Source: Vibrio comitans
Lineage (GTDB): Bacteria; Pseudomonadota; Gammaproteobacteria; Enterobacterales; Vibrionaceae
Length of the DNA: 64,000 bases
Assembly (NCBI GenBank): GCA_024346835.1
Contig: AP024867.1
Location: 1,178,001 to 1,242,000 of the forward strand
Reading direction: 5' to 3'
In this document: positions 30,690 through 38,727 of the stretch, piece after piece
Numbering within the stretch: the first letter of the stretch is position 1
Layout of the letters: each line of letters begins with the position of its first letter
Position numbers and translations under genes: made by a program
Notes under the pieces: generated by a model
Databases searched by the model: none
What the model was told of the DNA's origin: nothing
Seen by the model: the letters and a program-made list of their open reading frames with translations, nothing else

Positions 30690-31514
30690 TTAGTCTTGCT
30701 CTTCATAGGGGGTGTAGCCTTGATTCTCAATGATTGAGCGAGCTTCTTTTGAAGTGACGTACTGAGCAAACTTAAGAGCAGTTTTGTCTTCAAGATCTTG
30801 ATGGTAGAAGATCAAGAATGGACGCGCTAGGTCGTACTCTTTGTTTAGAAGGTTTATGGAGTTTGGTACTACACCATCAAAATTAAGTGGCTTAACAGAG
30901 GCATCGATAGAGCCCATGCTAATAAAGCCAATGGCTTGCTGATTGTCACTGATCAGTGTCTTCATCATGCTGTTGGTGCTTACCACAAGTGCTGAAGGGC
31001 TGATAGTCGATACTCGGCGGTCGTTCAGCACACGAGACAAACCAATTTGGTCTTCAAATGCATAACGAGAACCAGAAGAAACCTCGCGTGTGACGACTGC
31101 AATCGCTCTGTCGTCTCCACCCAACTCTTTCCAGTTAGTGATCTTTCCAGTATAGATTTTATAAAGTTGGTCTCGAGTGATGTTTTGCACAGCGTTTTGC
31201 TGATTAACCACAACTGCAAGTCCGTCGTAAGCGAACTGTTTAACAACAAGGTTATCCTGGTACTCACGCTCAGTGAGCATGCGAGAGCTCATGCCAATTT
31301 CAGCAACGTCGTTTCTCACTAAAGCAACGCCGGCAGTAGAACCCACACCTTGGACGGCAATATAGGTTTCATCGTGAGTTTTATTAAAGTTCTCAGCTAA
31401 TATATCCATTACACGCGCAACTGATGTCGAACCACTGACATTGATTTGTGCTGCATTTGCTTTAACTGTACCAAGAGTCAGGCACATCAGTGCCGTGAGA
31501 ATCACTCTAAACAT
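30690..31514 (-). CDS. PstS-family phosphate-binding periplasmic protein
   Basis: This 274-residue protein has an N-terminal signal peptide (hydrophobic core residues 4-16, likely cut after ANA at about 21) and a phosphate-type binding fold. Family features are VSGSTSVARVM near residues 26-36, VGSTAGVALV, IGMSSRMLTE, YKIYTGKITNWKELGG and TREVSSGSRYAFED, where the SGSR segment contributes phosphate ligands. Such proteins feed phosphate to Pst ABC transporters or sense it, but no pstCAB genes are in the window, so this is an orphan copy. The start is ATG 31514, with AAGGA six bases upstream. A Pho-box-like sequence lies at 31570-31587, suggesting induction by phosphate starvation. Confidence 0.88.
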   Translation of the reverse strand: MFRVILTALMCLTLGTVKANAAQINVSGSTSVARVMDILAENFNKTHDETYIAVQGVGSTAGVALVRNDVAEIGMSSRMLTEREYQDNLVVKQFAYDGLAVVVNQQNAVQNITRDQLYKIYTGKITNWKELGGDDRAIAVVTREVSSGSRYAFEDQIGLSRVLNDRRVSTISPSALVVSTNSMMKTLISDNQQAIGFISMGSIDASVKPLNFDGVVPNSINLLNKEYDLARPFLIFYHQDLEDKTALKFAQYVTSKEARSIIENQGYTPYEEQD

Positions 31515-31569
31515 AAGTTTCCTTCTTCAAACTATAATTGTATCTATCGCAACAGAGTAAGACGGTTGT

Positions 31570-31587
31570 GTTACAGAACTGTGACAT
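31570..31587 (-). promoter_or_regulatory. Putative Pho box upstream of PstS-like gene
   Basis: Read on the minus strand, the site is ATGTCAC-AGTT-CTGTAAC. This has the 7-4-7 layout of the PhoB box, with the second repeat a full match to CTGT(A/C)A(C/T). A weak -10-like TACTCT follows ten bases downstream. The first repeat deviates at two positions. Confidence 0.4.
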
Positions 31588-31662
31588 AAATGGAGAATCT
31601 GTATCACTGTATGCCGTATTATCTAGTTTAGAAGATTACGATAAAAAAAGATGAGGTATTAG

Positions 31663-32016
31663 ATGGAGTTATCTGAATTGGAGCAGCACCAATTAGTAAA
31701 ATTTGCCTCTGATGCGTGCCATTCACGCAACCATAGTGTGTGTGTCGATCTAGGGAAGGCGGAATTTGAATTGGTAGACAATGGAATTCAGTTTTATCAC
31801 TCTCAATTTAAACTCGACTCTCAACATGCGGACTATCGATATTTAGTTGCCAAAATACTATTACGTGATCAGCGATGGACGCTTTTGGTCGCGCATAGAG
31901 ATCAATATGAGATGTTTGAAGGGTGGCATACCCACCCTTCAATAGAGCGCCTTGGAAACCAACTGCATCAGTTATTTGAAGAAGTCGAGCAAGATCCCCA
32001 AGGACTAATTTGGTAA
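31663..32016 (+). CDS. DUF3024 family protein
   Basis: This 117-residue cytoplasmic protein matches the DUF3024 pattern: a charged N-terminal helix, a central 'RWTLLVAHRD' strand and turn, then WHTHPS and a short acidic C-terminus ending in GLIW. Function is unknown. The ATG has a GAGGT ribosome site. It is divergent from the PstS-like gene (148 bases between starts), and its stop is only four bases from the convergent glgC stop. Confidence 0.65.
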   Translation: MELSELEQHQLVKFASDACHSRNHSVCVDLGKAEFELVDNGIQFYHSQFKLDSQHADYRYLVAKILLRDQRWTLLVAHRDQYEMFEGWHTHPSIERLGNQLHQLFEEVEQDPQGLIW

Positions 32017-32020
32017 AGCA

Positions 32021-33238
32021 CTATTCGAAGATATAGCCTTCAGGAACGACAACAATACCTTGTTCTGAAATAGTGAATCGCTCACTGTCCAGTTGGTAAT
32101 CGTAACCAATCTTCGTACCATCAGGTACCACTACGTGTTTGTCTATAATGCAGTTTTTTAACTCGCAGTGCTCACCGATTTTTACCTCATCAAACAAAAT
32201 ACTATTAATGATGGTTGCACCATCACCCACTTTTACATTTGACGACAGAATAGAACGCTGAACGGAACCACCACTGATCACCACGCCATTTGCCACAATA
32301 GAGTTAATGGAGATACCTTGATTACCTGTAACTGAAGGTACGGTTCTTGATGGTGGACGCTGACGCTCGTACGAACGAATTCCCCAGTCATCTTGATACA
32401 AGTCGATAGGTGGAACGGGATCCAGTAAATCCATATTGGCTTGATAGAAAGAGTCGATTGTACCCACATCTCTCCAGTACGCATCTTGAGAAACACGTCC
32501 TTCTTCAGAACCAAAGCGATATGCATAGACGCCCTCGGTATCGATAAGCTTCGGAATGATATCGTGACCAAAGTCATGGCTAGAGGCATCAATGGCAGCG
32601 TCTTGCTCTAGCGCTTCTACGAGCGCGTCCATGCTAAAGATGTAGATTCCCATAGAAGCCAAACTTTTCGTAGGGTCATCAGCCAAAGTAGGGGGATCGG
32701 CTGGCTTTTCTAAAAAGGAGATGATTTGCTTGTTAGGAGCGGTATCCATGACACCAAAGGCACTGGCTTCTTCTACAGGCACTTCCATACAAGCGATAGT
32801 AAGCGCCGCACCCGTTTCTTTGTGTTGCTTGAGCATGGGTTTGTAGTCCATACGATAGATGTGGTCGCCAGACAGCACGACAACATGTTTCGCTTCGCTT
32901 CGGGAAAGCAGCCATAGATTTTGGTAGATAGCATCAGCGGTGCCTTCGTACCAAGTCTCGCCCTTGCGCATTTGTGGGGGGACGGCGGTGATGTACTCTC
33001 CAAGTTCTGGATTAAATATCGACCATCCATCGCGCAAATGTTTTTGTAGCGAATGAGATTTGTACTGGGTGAGAACCAGAAGGCGGCGGAGTCCCGAGTG
33101 CAGACAGTTGCTCAGGGTGAAATCGATGATTCGATATTTTCCACCAAAGGGCACAGCCGGTTTTGCCCTATCTTGAGTCAACGGTGCGAGGCGGGAGCCC
33201 ATTCCACCAGCCAAAATGACGGTTAATGTATCTTGCAT
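32021..33238 (-). CDS. glgC: Glucose-1-phosphate adenylyltransferase
   Basis: This 405-residue enzyme makes ADP-glucose from glucose-1-phosphate and ATP, the first committed step of glycogen synthesis. The nucleotide-binding loop is LAGGMGSRLAPLTQDRAKP (residues 10-28), followed by YRIIDFTLSNCLHSG, GTADAIYQN, LSGDHIYRMDY and FLEKPADPP. The C-terminal quarter is a left-handed beta-helix of hexapeptide-like repeats (ISGGSVQRSILSSNVKVGDG). Length is normal for the Vibrio form. The start ATG has AAGGAAG nine bases upstream. No other glg gene is adjacent, so this is an isolated glgC copy. Its upstream region contains an unusual inverted repeat. Confidence 0.95.
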   Translation of the reverse strand: MQDTLTVILAGGMGSRLAPLTQDRAKPAVPFGGKYRIIDFTLSNCLHSGLRRLLVLTQYKSHSLQKHLRDGWSIFNPELGEYITAVPPQMRKGETWYEGTADAIYQNLWLLSRSEAKHVVVLSGDHIYRMDYKPMLKQHKETGAALTIACMEVPVEEASAFGVMDTAPNKQIISFLEKPADPPTLADDPTKSLASMGIYIFSMDALVEALEQDAAIDASSHDFGHDIIPKLIDTEGVYAYRFGSEEGRVSQDAYWRDVGTIDSFYQANMDLLDPVPPIDLYQDDWGIRSYERQRPPSRTVPSVTGNQGISINSIVANGVVISGGSVQRSILSSNVKVGDGATIINSILFDEVKIGEHCELKNCIIDKHVVVPDGTKIGYDYQLDSERFTISEQGIVVVPEGYIFE

Positions 33239-33343
33239 TGCGACACTTCCTTGTTATTTTTATGGGGATGCTATTAATGTGCAATAACCAAGCCACATTA
33301 CAAGCCTTTGTTTGTTATAGCTTTTGATGGGTGAAATTCAAGT

Positions 33344-33395
33344 AATGCACCATTATGAATAGCTATTTAGTGCATACGATCAATTTTGGTGCATT
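33344..33395. promoter_or_regulatory. Operator-like inverted repeat between glgC and PhnD-like gene
   Basis: AATGCACCA (33344-33352) and its exact reverse complement TGGTGCATT (33387-33395) flank a third half-site, TAGTGCAT (33368-33375). Three spaced half-sites in a divergent promoter region suggest a transcription-factor operator. I do not recognise the regulator. Confidence 0.45.
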
Positions 33396-33498
33396 AAGCG
33401 GTGGGTTTGCCTTCATTAGGTGCTCTCAATAGGAAACAGTGTCATACGCATGCAATGATTGGATCATACTATCTTTGGCTCGCTTTTTAGGAGTCATA

Positions 33499-34302
33499 GT
33501 GAAACGTCAGCATTACTATCGTTACAGCATTTTTTCCTTACTGATTTTTACTTTAGTGGGGGTTCTGATCTACTTTTCGTCCCAGCATACAGTCTCTTCC
33601 GTACCACTTGAGCATCGGTTTAATTATAAATGTGATGTCTCACAGCCTACCGGGACTAGGGTGTTTCAAATTTATACTCCTGTAGCTATGGATACAGAAC
33701 GTTTTAACGCCTATTTATGTGATGTATTGCTTATTGATAGTCAATACTCGCAGGTTGTTACGAGTCACTTACCAAGAAGCAATATTAGCGCAAATCACTT
33801 ATCTACCGAGCCTTTCTCGCTGGTATTCTCACGTGATTATTTGATGAGCAGCGCTTTACCGGGCTTTCAAAGCTTTTACACAGAGTTATTAACGCTTCCC
33901 ACTTACTATATTTATTGGGTGAGTTCACAACCCATAAGTCCTTCTCTGTTTCAGACAGTTTCTATTGGCTTGCTCAATGATGAAAAAAGTCAATCAGGGT
34001 ATCTAGAGCCAGTTAGTTATCTGCTTCACTTGGGGCTCGATCCTAAAACTTTAGACATTCAACTCTTCAGTAATCGAGGAACAATGCAGCAAGCTTTTGA
34101 TAGGGGCGACATTACAATAATGCCTTTTGCTTCTCTTAATTCAATTGAGAACTATGAGCATACGCAGCTTATCAATGATCGTGCGTTATTAGGTTCTTGG
34201 TATGTACATAGGTCAGTTCCTGCGGGGGTCGCTTATAGGCTCAATGCCATGTTAAAACAGCAGTTAAGAGAAATGAGAAGTTATGATTCGACCAAACAGT
34301 AG
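33499..34302 (+). CDS. Membrane-anchored PhnD-like periplasmic binding protein
   Basis: This 267-residue protein has one uncleaved-looking N-terminal membrane segment (residues 9-27), then a periplasmic domain. The segment VSIGLLNDEKSQSGYLEPV, followed by LLHLGLDP and later AFDRGDITIMPF, matches the SxSGYLxP and 'GxxDxxxxP' pattern of PhnD-type type-2 binding proteins. It is shorter than transport PhnD proteins and is tethered to the membrane. I chose GTG 33499, preceded by AGGAG at five bases; an upstream in-frame ATG at 33439 adds 20 residues without a ribosome site. The next gene overlaps it by 20 bases, so the two are almost certainly co-translated. A sensory rather than transport role is my inference from the lack of ABC genes. 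Confidence 0.65.
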   Translation: MKRQHYYRYSIFSLLIFTLVGVLIYFSSQHTVSSVPLEHRFNYKCDVSQPTGTRVFQIYTPVAMDTERFNAYLCDVLLIDSQYSQVVTSHLPRSNISANHLSTEPFSLVFSRDYLMSSALPGFQSFYTELLTLPTYYIYWVSSQPISPSLFQTVSIGLLNDEKSQSGYLEPVSYLLHLGLDPKTLDIQLFSNRGTMQQAFDRGDITIMPFASLNSIENYEHTQLINDRALLGSWYVHRSVPAGVAYRLNAMLKQQLREMRSYDSTKQ

Positions 34303-35326
34303 TGCCTTCACTCCGTTTGCTTTGGGATTACTTGCTTCATTATTGATTGTCTTTCTAATAGGCTATTTTTCTTCCCAAAGCGTTGAGACGCAGATTATTG
34401 AGCAATTAGCTACTTATTCCAATGATCTTGTCTTGATTTCTAAGTCGTACCAAAGTGTTTCCGACTTACTATTCCATATCCGAAATTCATTGGAGCAAGA
34501 CCCACTGGTGTTCGAGCATACAGCTTGGTTAATCGGTGTTATTACACAAAGTATTGTCGTCGTTGAGGCGATTGACTACCCTGCAATTTCAGGGCGTCAT
34601 TACAATCTAGTTTTTACTTTGGATAATATAGACATCGGCTTTCATTTCGTCTTTTTGCACCAATTTCAAGCTAAAACTTTATTCTGTTATTTCTTATTTT
34701 CGGCAACATCTATTGGGTTAATTTGGCGAGCGACTTGCCTTTTACCGTCGGTTACCTCTTGTGAGGAAAAACTCATGAATGTTAAGCCTGATAGTTTAAG
34801 TAAAGAACTTAAGCAGCAACTATCCAAGATGGATCCTAACCAATTAGCGTGGTTTGAACTAGCTTATGGAAGGTATGACTCCTTCGAGATAGCCCTTCAA
34901 ATCAGTCAGCGAGAAGACAGCTTAGAGTTTGATCTAAAGAATCGTAGGCTATTTGTGAAAGGAATAGAAATACCTATGGCGAAAACACCTTTGTTTTATT
35001 ATTACTGGTATGCCAAGCGAAAACAGATGGGCGATGAGCCTTATATCAACCCCTCTAAGATGCGTCCTGACACAATAGCTGGCGCCCAATTGGCCGATAT
35101 CATGCATCGATATAACGGTACAGATAGAACCATAGAAGAATTGAAAAAACATGGTTTAAAGGCAAAGAGCTTAGATCTCAATCGAAACAAAGTGAAAGAG
35201 ATTCTCATAGACGAGCTTGGTGAACTCGCACAAGCCTACCTATTTGATTCTCAACGAGACGCTCGAGATGCAAGGTCTCGTTATCAACTTAAGCTAGCCT
35301 CTTCATCTATTTCGTTTAGGCCATGA
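34283..35326 (+). CDS. Two-TM protein with winged-helix-like C-terminal domain
   Basis: I do not recognise this 347-residue protein by family. Visible features are TM1 at about residues 10-30, a periplasmic stretch of about 100 residues, TM2 at about 132-152, and a cytoplasmic C-terminal half. Residues about 216-247 (DLKNRRLFVKGIEIPMAKT, then an aromatic-rich helix) resemble the opening strands and first helix of OmpR/ToxR-type winged helices. The segment LDLNRNKVKEILIDELG near 297-313 could be a recognition or C-terminal helix. The order resembles a membrane-bound one-component regulator, but with the DNA-binding domain at the C-terminus. It overlaps the PhnD-like gene by 20 bases and lies 146 bases ahead of the phosphatase pair. 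The regulatory role is an inference. Confidence 0.55.
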   Translation: MIRPNSSAFTPFALGLLASLLIVFLIGYFSSQSVETQIIEQLATYSNDLVLISKSYQSVSDLLFHIRNSLEQDPLVFEHTAWLIGVITQSIVVVEAIDYPAISGRHYNLVFTLDNIDIGFHFVFLHQFQAKTLFCYFLFSATSIGLIWRATCLLPSVTSCEEKLMNVKPDSLSKELKQQLSKMDPNQLAWFELAYGRYDSFEIALQISQREDSLEFDLKNRRLFVKGIEIPMAKTPLFYYYWYAKRKQMGDEPYINPSKMRPDTIAGAQLADIMHRYNGTDRTIEELKKHGLKAKSLDLNRNKVKEILIDELGELAQAYLFDSQRDARDARSRYQLKLASSSISFRP

Positions 35327-35379
35327 TTTAGGTTTTTTTAGAGCAAAGAGAGATATCTCAATGAAGTAGTGAGAGGACT

Positions 35380-35397
35380 ATTTCACATATCTGACAT
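35380..35397 (+). promoter_or_regulatory. Putative Pho box upstream of alkaline phosphatase pair
   Basis: The site is ATTTCAC-ATAT-CTGACAT in 7-4-7 layout. The spacer fits AWAW and the second repeat differs from CTGTCAT at one base. A -10-like TAGATT begins ten bases downstream (35408-35413), the geometry of PhoB-dependent promoters. Phosphate-starvation control of the phosphatases is therefore likely. Confidence 0.55.
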
Positions 35398-35472
35398 CCA
35401 GCATTTCTAGATTATGCGCATCGCTCAAGTTGTTTAGAGCGTACATAATCAACAACATCTAAGGTTATAGAA

Positions 35473-36984
35473 ATGCTAAAAATCAAGGGGCTCACCCTCT
35501 CTATTTCGCTTGCATTAGCCGCTACCACGGTTAGTGCATCCTTGTTGCCGGACAATCAAGTTAATAGCGATTGGTATCAAAGTGCCGAACAACAACTCGA
35601 TCAACAATTAGTGCAGTCTCCAACGTACGCTGCTAAAAATGTCGTTGTATTTTTTGCCAATGGAATGGGGCCGACGACACTAACGGCTGCTCGAATTCAT
35701 GAGGGACAACTGCGCGGCGATCATGGTGAAGAAAATATTCTTTCTTTCGAACGATTTTCCGACACTGGCCTTTTAAAAACTTACAACACCAACCAACAAA
35801 TCGCAGATACTGCAGCGAGCATGACTGCCATGACCACTGGTGTTAAGACTAAAGCTGGAGTTATGGGTTTAACCGATAACGTCGAACGTGGTGATTGTGA
35901 TATCGATAATGAACAGTTGCACACACTTATCGAGTTAGCCACGCACAAAGGAATGGCGACAGGTTTGGTCTCTACTGGTCGTGTGACTCATGCTAGCGCT
36001 GCACCTCTTTACGCACACACTTCTAACCGCGATTGGGAGTCTGCGGTGTCAGGAGAGTGCAATGGTAAAGTTTCAGACATTGCTTATCAGTTAGTTCATG
36101 AAGCTGCACCTATCAACGTTGTTTTAGGCGGTGGTAGTCGAGAGTTCTTACCAAAACCACAAGGTGGTGTTCGAGCTAATACCGATTTAACCAAAGATTG
36201 GGTAGAGCGATTTGGCGAAGATGCAGCTTATATAGACTCGAAGCAAGCATTCCTAGATACGGACTTTTCTAATTCAGATCGCATACTTGGGTTGTTCAAC
36301 GAAAGCCACTTAAATTATGAGTTTGATAAGGACACGAGTCTCGAACCTACATTGTCAGAGATGACTGAGGCGGCGCTAGAGTTGTTGGCTAATAACGAAC
36401 GTAGCCAAGATAATGGTTTCTTGTTAAGCGTTTCCGCTAGTCGCATTGCGCATGGGCATCAAACAGGAACAGCGGCTAGGGCTCTAACTGAGACTATAGC
36501 TTTAGGTGATGCCGTTCAGAGCACAATTACTTATCTGTCTGACCATGGCATTCTCGAAGACACTCTTGTGGTTGTAGCTGCAGATCATTCTTATACGCTT
36601 TCTTTTGCAGGCTATCCTCAACGAGGCAATCCTATTTTAGGCATTTCTGAAAGCTATGATGGGCAAGGGTTAGATGGGATCGTCGACACTATTGATGGTC
36701 CAGGATATACCACGCTTGGTTATGCTAATGGTCCAGGAGCTTTTGTTTCTAGAGATGAAAATGGCGATCGTTTAAACCCAGAGTTTTCCGATACTGAAGC
36801 GCTTGACTATCAACAGCAAGCAACGGTACCACTCCAAGAATCCACTTCGGCAGGCGAAGACGTCCCTGTTTTTGCGACCGGCCCAAGAAGTTATCTCGTG
36901 CGCGGTACCTCAGAGCAACAATCAATCTTCCACGCGATTAATCAAGCTGCAGAGCTTGGTGCACAACAATATAGATCCAATTAA
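35473..36984 (+). CDS. Alkaline phosphatase paralogue with degenerate active site
   Basis: This 503-residue protein has a signal peptide (cleavage likely after VSA at about 22) and the full alkaline phosphatase fold. By motif comparison with E. coli PhoA numbering, key residues are lost. D51 is N63 in FANGMG. S102 is T113 in ADTAAS. E322 is S321, D327 is A326 and H331 is Q330, all in SASRIAHGHQ. H412 is S459 in TSAGED. D369 and H370 are kept (D371-H372 in ADHSYT). With most metal ligands missing, ordinary phosphatase activity is unlikely; binding, scaffolding or altered chemistry are alternatives. The frame is intact and long, so it is not a decayed pseudogene. It starts 75 bases after a Pho box and is followed after ten bases by a second, intact-looking phosphatase. 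Confidence 0.85.
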   Translation: MLKIKGLTLSISLALAATTVSASLLPDNQVNSDWYQSAEQQLDQQLVQSPTYAAKNVVVFFANGMGPTTLTAARIHEGQLRGDHGEENILSFERFSDTGLLKTYNTNQQIADTAASMTAMTTGVKTKAGVMGLTDNVERGDCDIDNEQLHTLIELATHKGMATGLVSTGRVTHASAAPLYAHTSNRDWESAVSGECNGKVSDIAYQLVHEAAPINVVLGGGSREFLPKPQGGVRANTDLTKDWVERFGEDAAYIDSKQAFLDTDFSNSDRILGLFNESHLNYEFDKDTSLEPTLSEMTEAALELLANNERSQDNGFLLSVSASRIAHGHQTGTAARALTETIALGDAVQSTITYLSDHGILEDTLVVVAADHSYTLSFAGYPQRGNPILGISESYDGQGLDGIVDTIDGPGYTTLGYANGPGAFVSRDENGDRLNPEFSDTEALDYQQQATVPLQESTSAGEDVPVFATGPRSYLVRGTSEQQSIFHAINQAAELGAQQYRSN

Positions 36985-36994
36985 GGGCAACACT

Positions 36995-38671
36995 ATGAAA
37001 TATAAAACTCTTGCTTTGGCCATGACTTCTGCACTAATTCTAGCAGGTTGTAAATCGTCTAATTCCTCCAACTCTCCTGATGATGGGAAGGGAGATGGTC
37101 CTGATTACGGTTGGACCCTTGGAGAGCCAGTTGTATCTGATACAGCAAAGGTAAATTCTTGGTTTACACCAGAAGCTGAGCGCATTTCTAATATCCATAC
37201 AGAAATGGAAACTGCACAAAACTCTCAACTAGGTAAAGCCAAAAACATCATCCTATTTGTTGGTGACGGAATGGGAATCTCAACGGTTACCGCGGGTCGT
37301 ATTTTAGAGGGTCAAGTACAAGGAGGGCTTGGTGAAGACCATAAAGTTATCTTTGAAACATTCCCGCATACTGCTTTTTCCAAAACCTACAATGCAGATG
37401 CTCAAACTCCTGACTCTGCTGGAACGATGACAGCAATGATGACGGGGGTAAAAAACCGTCAAGCTGTATTGGGCATGGATGAGGAGGTTCATTATGTTGG
37501 AGGTGATGATTACTGTGACGATTATCAGAATAACCAACTTGTTACCGCCCTTGATCTTGCAAAAATGGCTGGCAAATCCACTGGCGTAGTAACGACCACT
37601 ACTGTGACTCATGCAACACCAGCAGGGACCTATGGCGCTGTGCCAAATCGAAATTGGGAATATGATACTGCTGCTGACAATATCTGTGGTGATGATCTCG
37701 CAAAACAGCTGATTAATTATCAAAGCAAATACTCAGAGGGTTTTGCAGGTATTCAAACAGAACTGCCATCTGGTATGGATGTAATATTAGGCGGTGGGCT
37801 CAATTACTTTATTGAGAATGAAGGCGGCCTATTTCCAGAAGGAAAGCGTGAAGATGAAGATTTAACGGCTCTTTGGTTGGAGAACAATCCAACTGGTCAA
37901 TTTATTGAAAACAAGAACGAACTGGCAGGGATTGATTTCACTAAAACTGATAGTTTGTTAGGGCTATTTAGTGGTGACTATCATGCATTTGACCTGCATC
38001 GAGAAGAGGATACAGAAGAGCCGTCACTGTCGGACATGACTGAAGCGGCGCTTAAAGTTCTGCAAAAGAATACCGAGGAAGGCTTCTTCTTAATGGTAGA
38101 AGGTGGACGTATTGACCATGGACACCACTTCGGCAGCACTAAAAACTCCCTCTACGACTTCATGGCATTTACCAAAGCAGTAGAGAAAGCCATTGAAATG
38201 ACGGAAAGCCAAGCGGATGAAACCCTAATTATCGTTACAGCGGACCACTCACATACGTTTACCTTAGGCGGTCAACCTAAACGTGGCAACCATATCCTGG
38301 GCTTAGTCCATGACGTTAATGATGAACTGGTATTGGCGGACGATGGTTATCCATTTACCTCTGTTCATTACGCGAACAGTATCAATGGCGGCAAAGGATT
38401 AGATATACCCCTTGTAGGTAGCAAAGGTACATTTGACGAAAATGGCAGAAAACATCCAGGTACTCAAGAGGATGTGACTGCAGATAAGTATCTTCAACAA
38501 GCGACCGTTCCAATGTTTGTAGAAACTCACGCAGGGGAAGATGTGGGTATTTGGGCTACAGGTCCGGGTGCGGAACAAGTGCGTGGCGTACTAGAGCAAA
38601 ATACTATCTTCAACATAATGGAAAGAGCCGGCAATCTTATAGAGAATGCTGAAATCGCTCTGAAACAATAA
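36995..38671 (+). CDS. Alkaline phosphatase, lipoprotein, active-site complete
   Basis: This 558-residue phosphomonoesterase has a lipoprotein signal: hydrophobic residues 5-17 and lipobox LAGC with C19, followed by lysine, which suggests outer-membrane sorting. A low-complexity Ser/Asn/Gly/Asp linker follows. Catalytic motifs are complete: D91 in VGDGMG, nucleophile S141 in PDSAGT, metal ligands in MVEGGRIDHGHH and TADHSHTF, and the final histidine in ETHAGED. It should hydrolyse phosphate monoesters outside the cytoplasm and supply phosphate. I start it at ATG 36995; the frame is open further upstream but overlaps the preceding gene. It lies ten bases after the degenerate paralogue and shares its Pho-type promoter. 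Confidence 0.9.
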   Translation: MKYKTLALAMTSALILAGCKSSNSSNSPDDGKGDGPDYGWTLGEPVVSDTAKVNSWFTPEAERISNIHTEMETAQNSQLGKAKNIILFVGDGMGISTVTAGRILEGQVQGGLGEDHKVIFETFPHTAFSKTYNADAQTPDSAGTMTAMMTGVKNRQAVLGMDEEVHYVGGDDYCDDYQNNQLVTALDLAKMAGKSTGVVTTTTVTHATPAGTYGAVPNRNWEYDTAADNICGDDLAKQLINYQSKYSEGFAGIQTELPSGMDVILGGGLNYFIENEGGLFPEGKREDEDLTALWLENNPTGQFIENKNELAGIDFTKTDSLLGLFSGDYHAFDLHREEDTEEPSLSDMTEAALKVLQKNTEEGFFLMVEGGRIDHGHHFGSTKNSLYDFMAFTKAVEKAIEMTESQADETLIIVTADHSHTFTLGGQPKRGNHILGLVHDVNDELVLADDGYPFTSVHYANSINGGKGLDIPLVGSKGTFDENGRKHPGTQEDVTADKYLQQATVPMFVETHAGEDVGIWATGPGAEQVRGVLEQNTIFNIMERAGNLIENAEIALKQ

Positions 38672-38673
38672 AT

Positions 38674-38703
38674 AGTTCCGGAGCTTAGGCTCCGGACTTT
38701 TTC
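38674..38703 (+). terminator. Intrinsic terminator after phosphatase pair
   Basis: A GC-rich stem (CCGGAGC/GCTCCGG extended by AGT/ACT with one bulged T) is followed by five T residues, three bases after the phosphatase stop. Read-through into the next gene is possible. Confidence 0.8.
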
Positions 38704-38727
38704 AAACAGTCTTCCTTGGAAATTACC

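Noticed and set aside
33439..33498. Earlier ATG for the PhnD-like gene
   Set aside because: The GTG at 33499 has AGGAG at ideal spacing and places the membrane anchor at the N-terminus; the ATG at 33439 has no ribosome site.
36803..36994. N-terminal extension of the second alkaline phosphatase
   Set aside because: It would overlap 180 bases of the first phosphatase and hide the lipoprotein signal that begins at ATG 36995.
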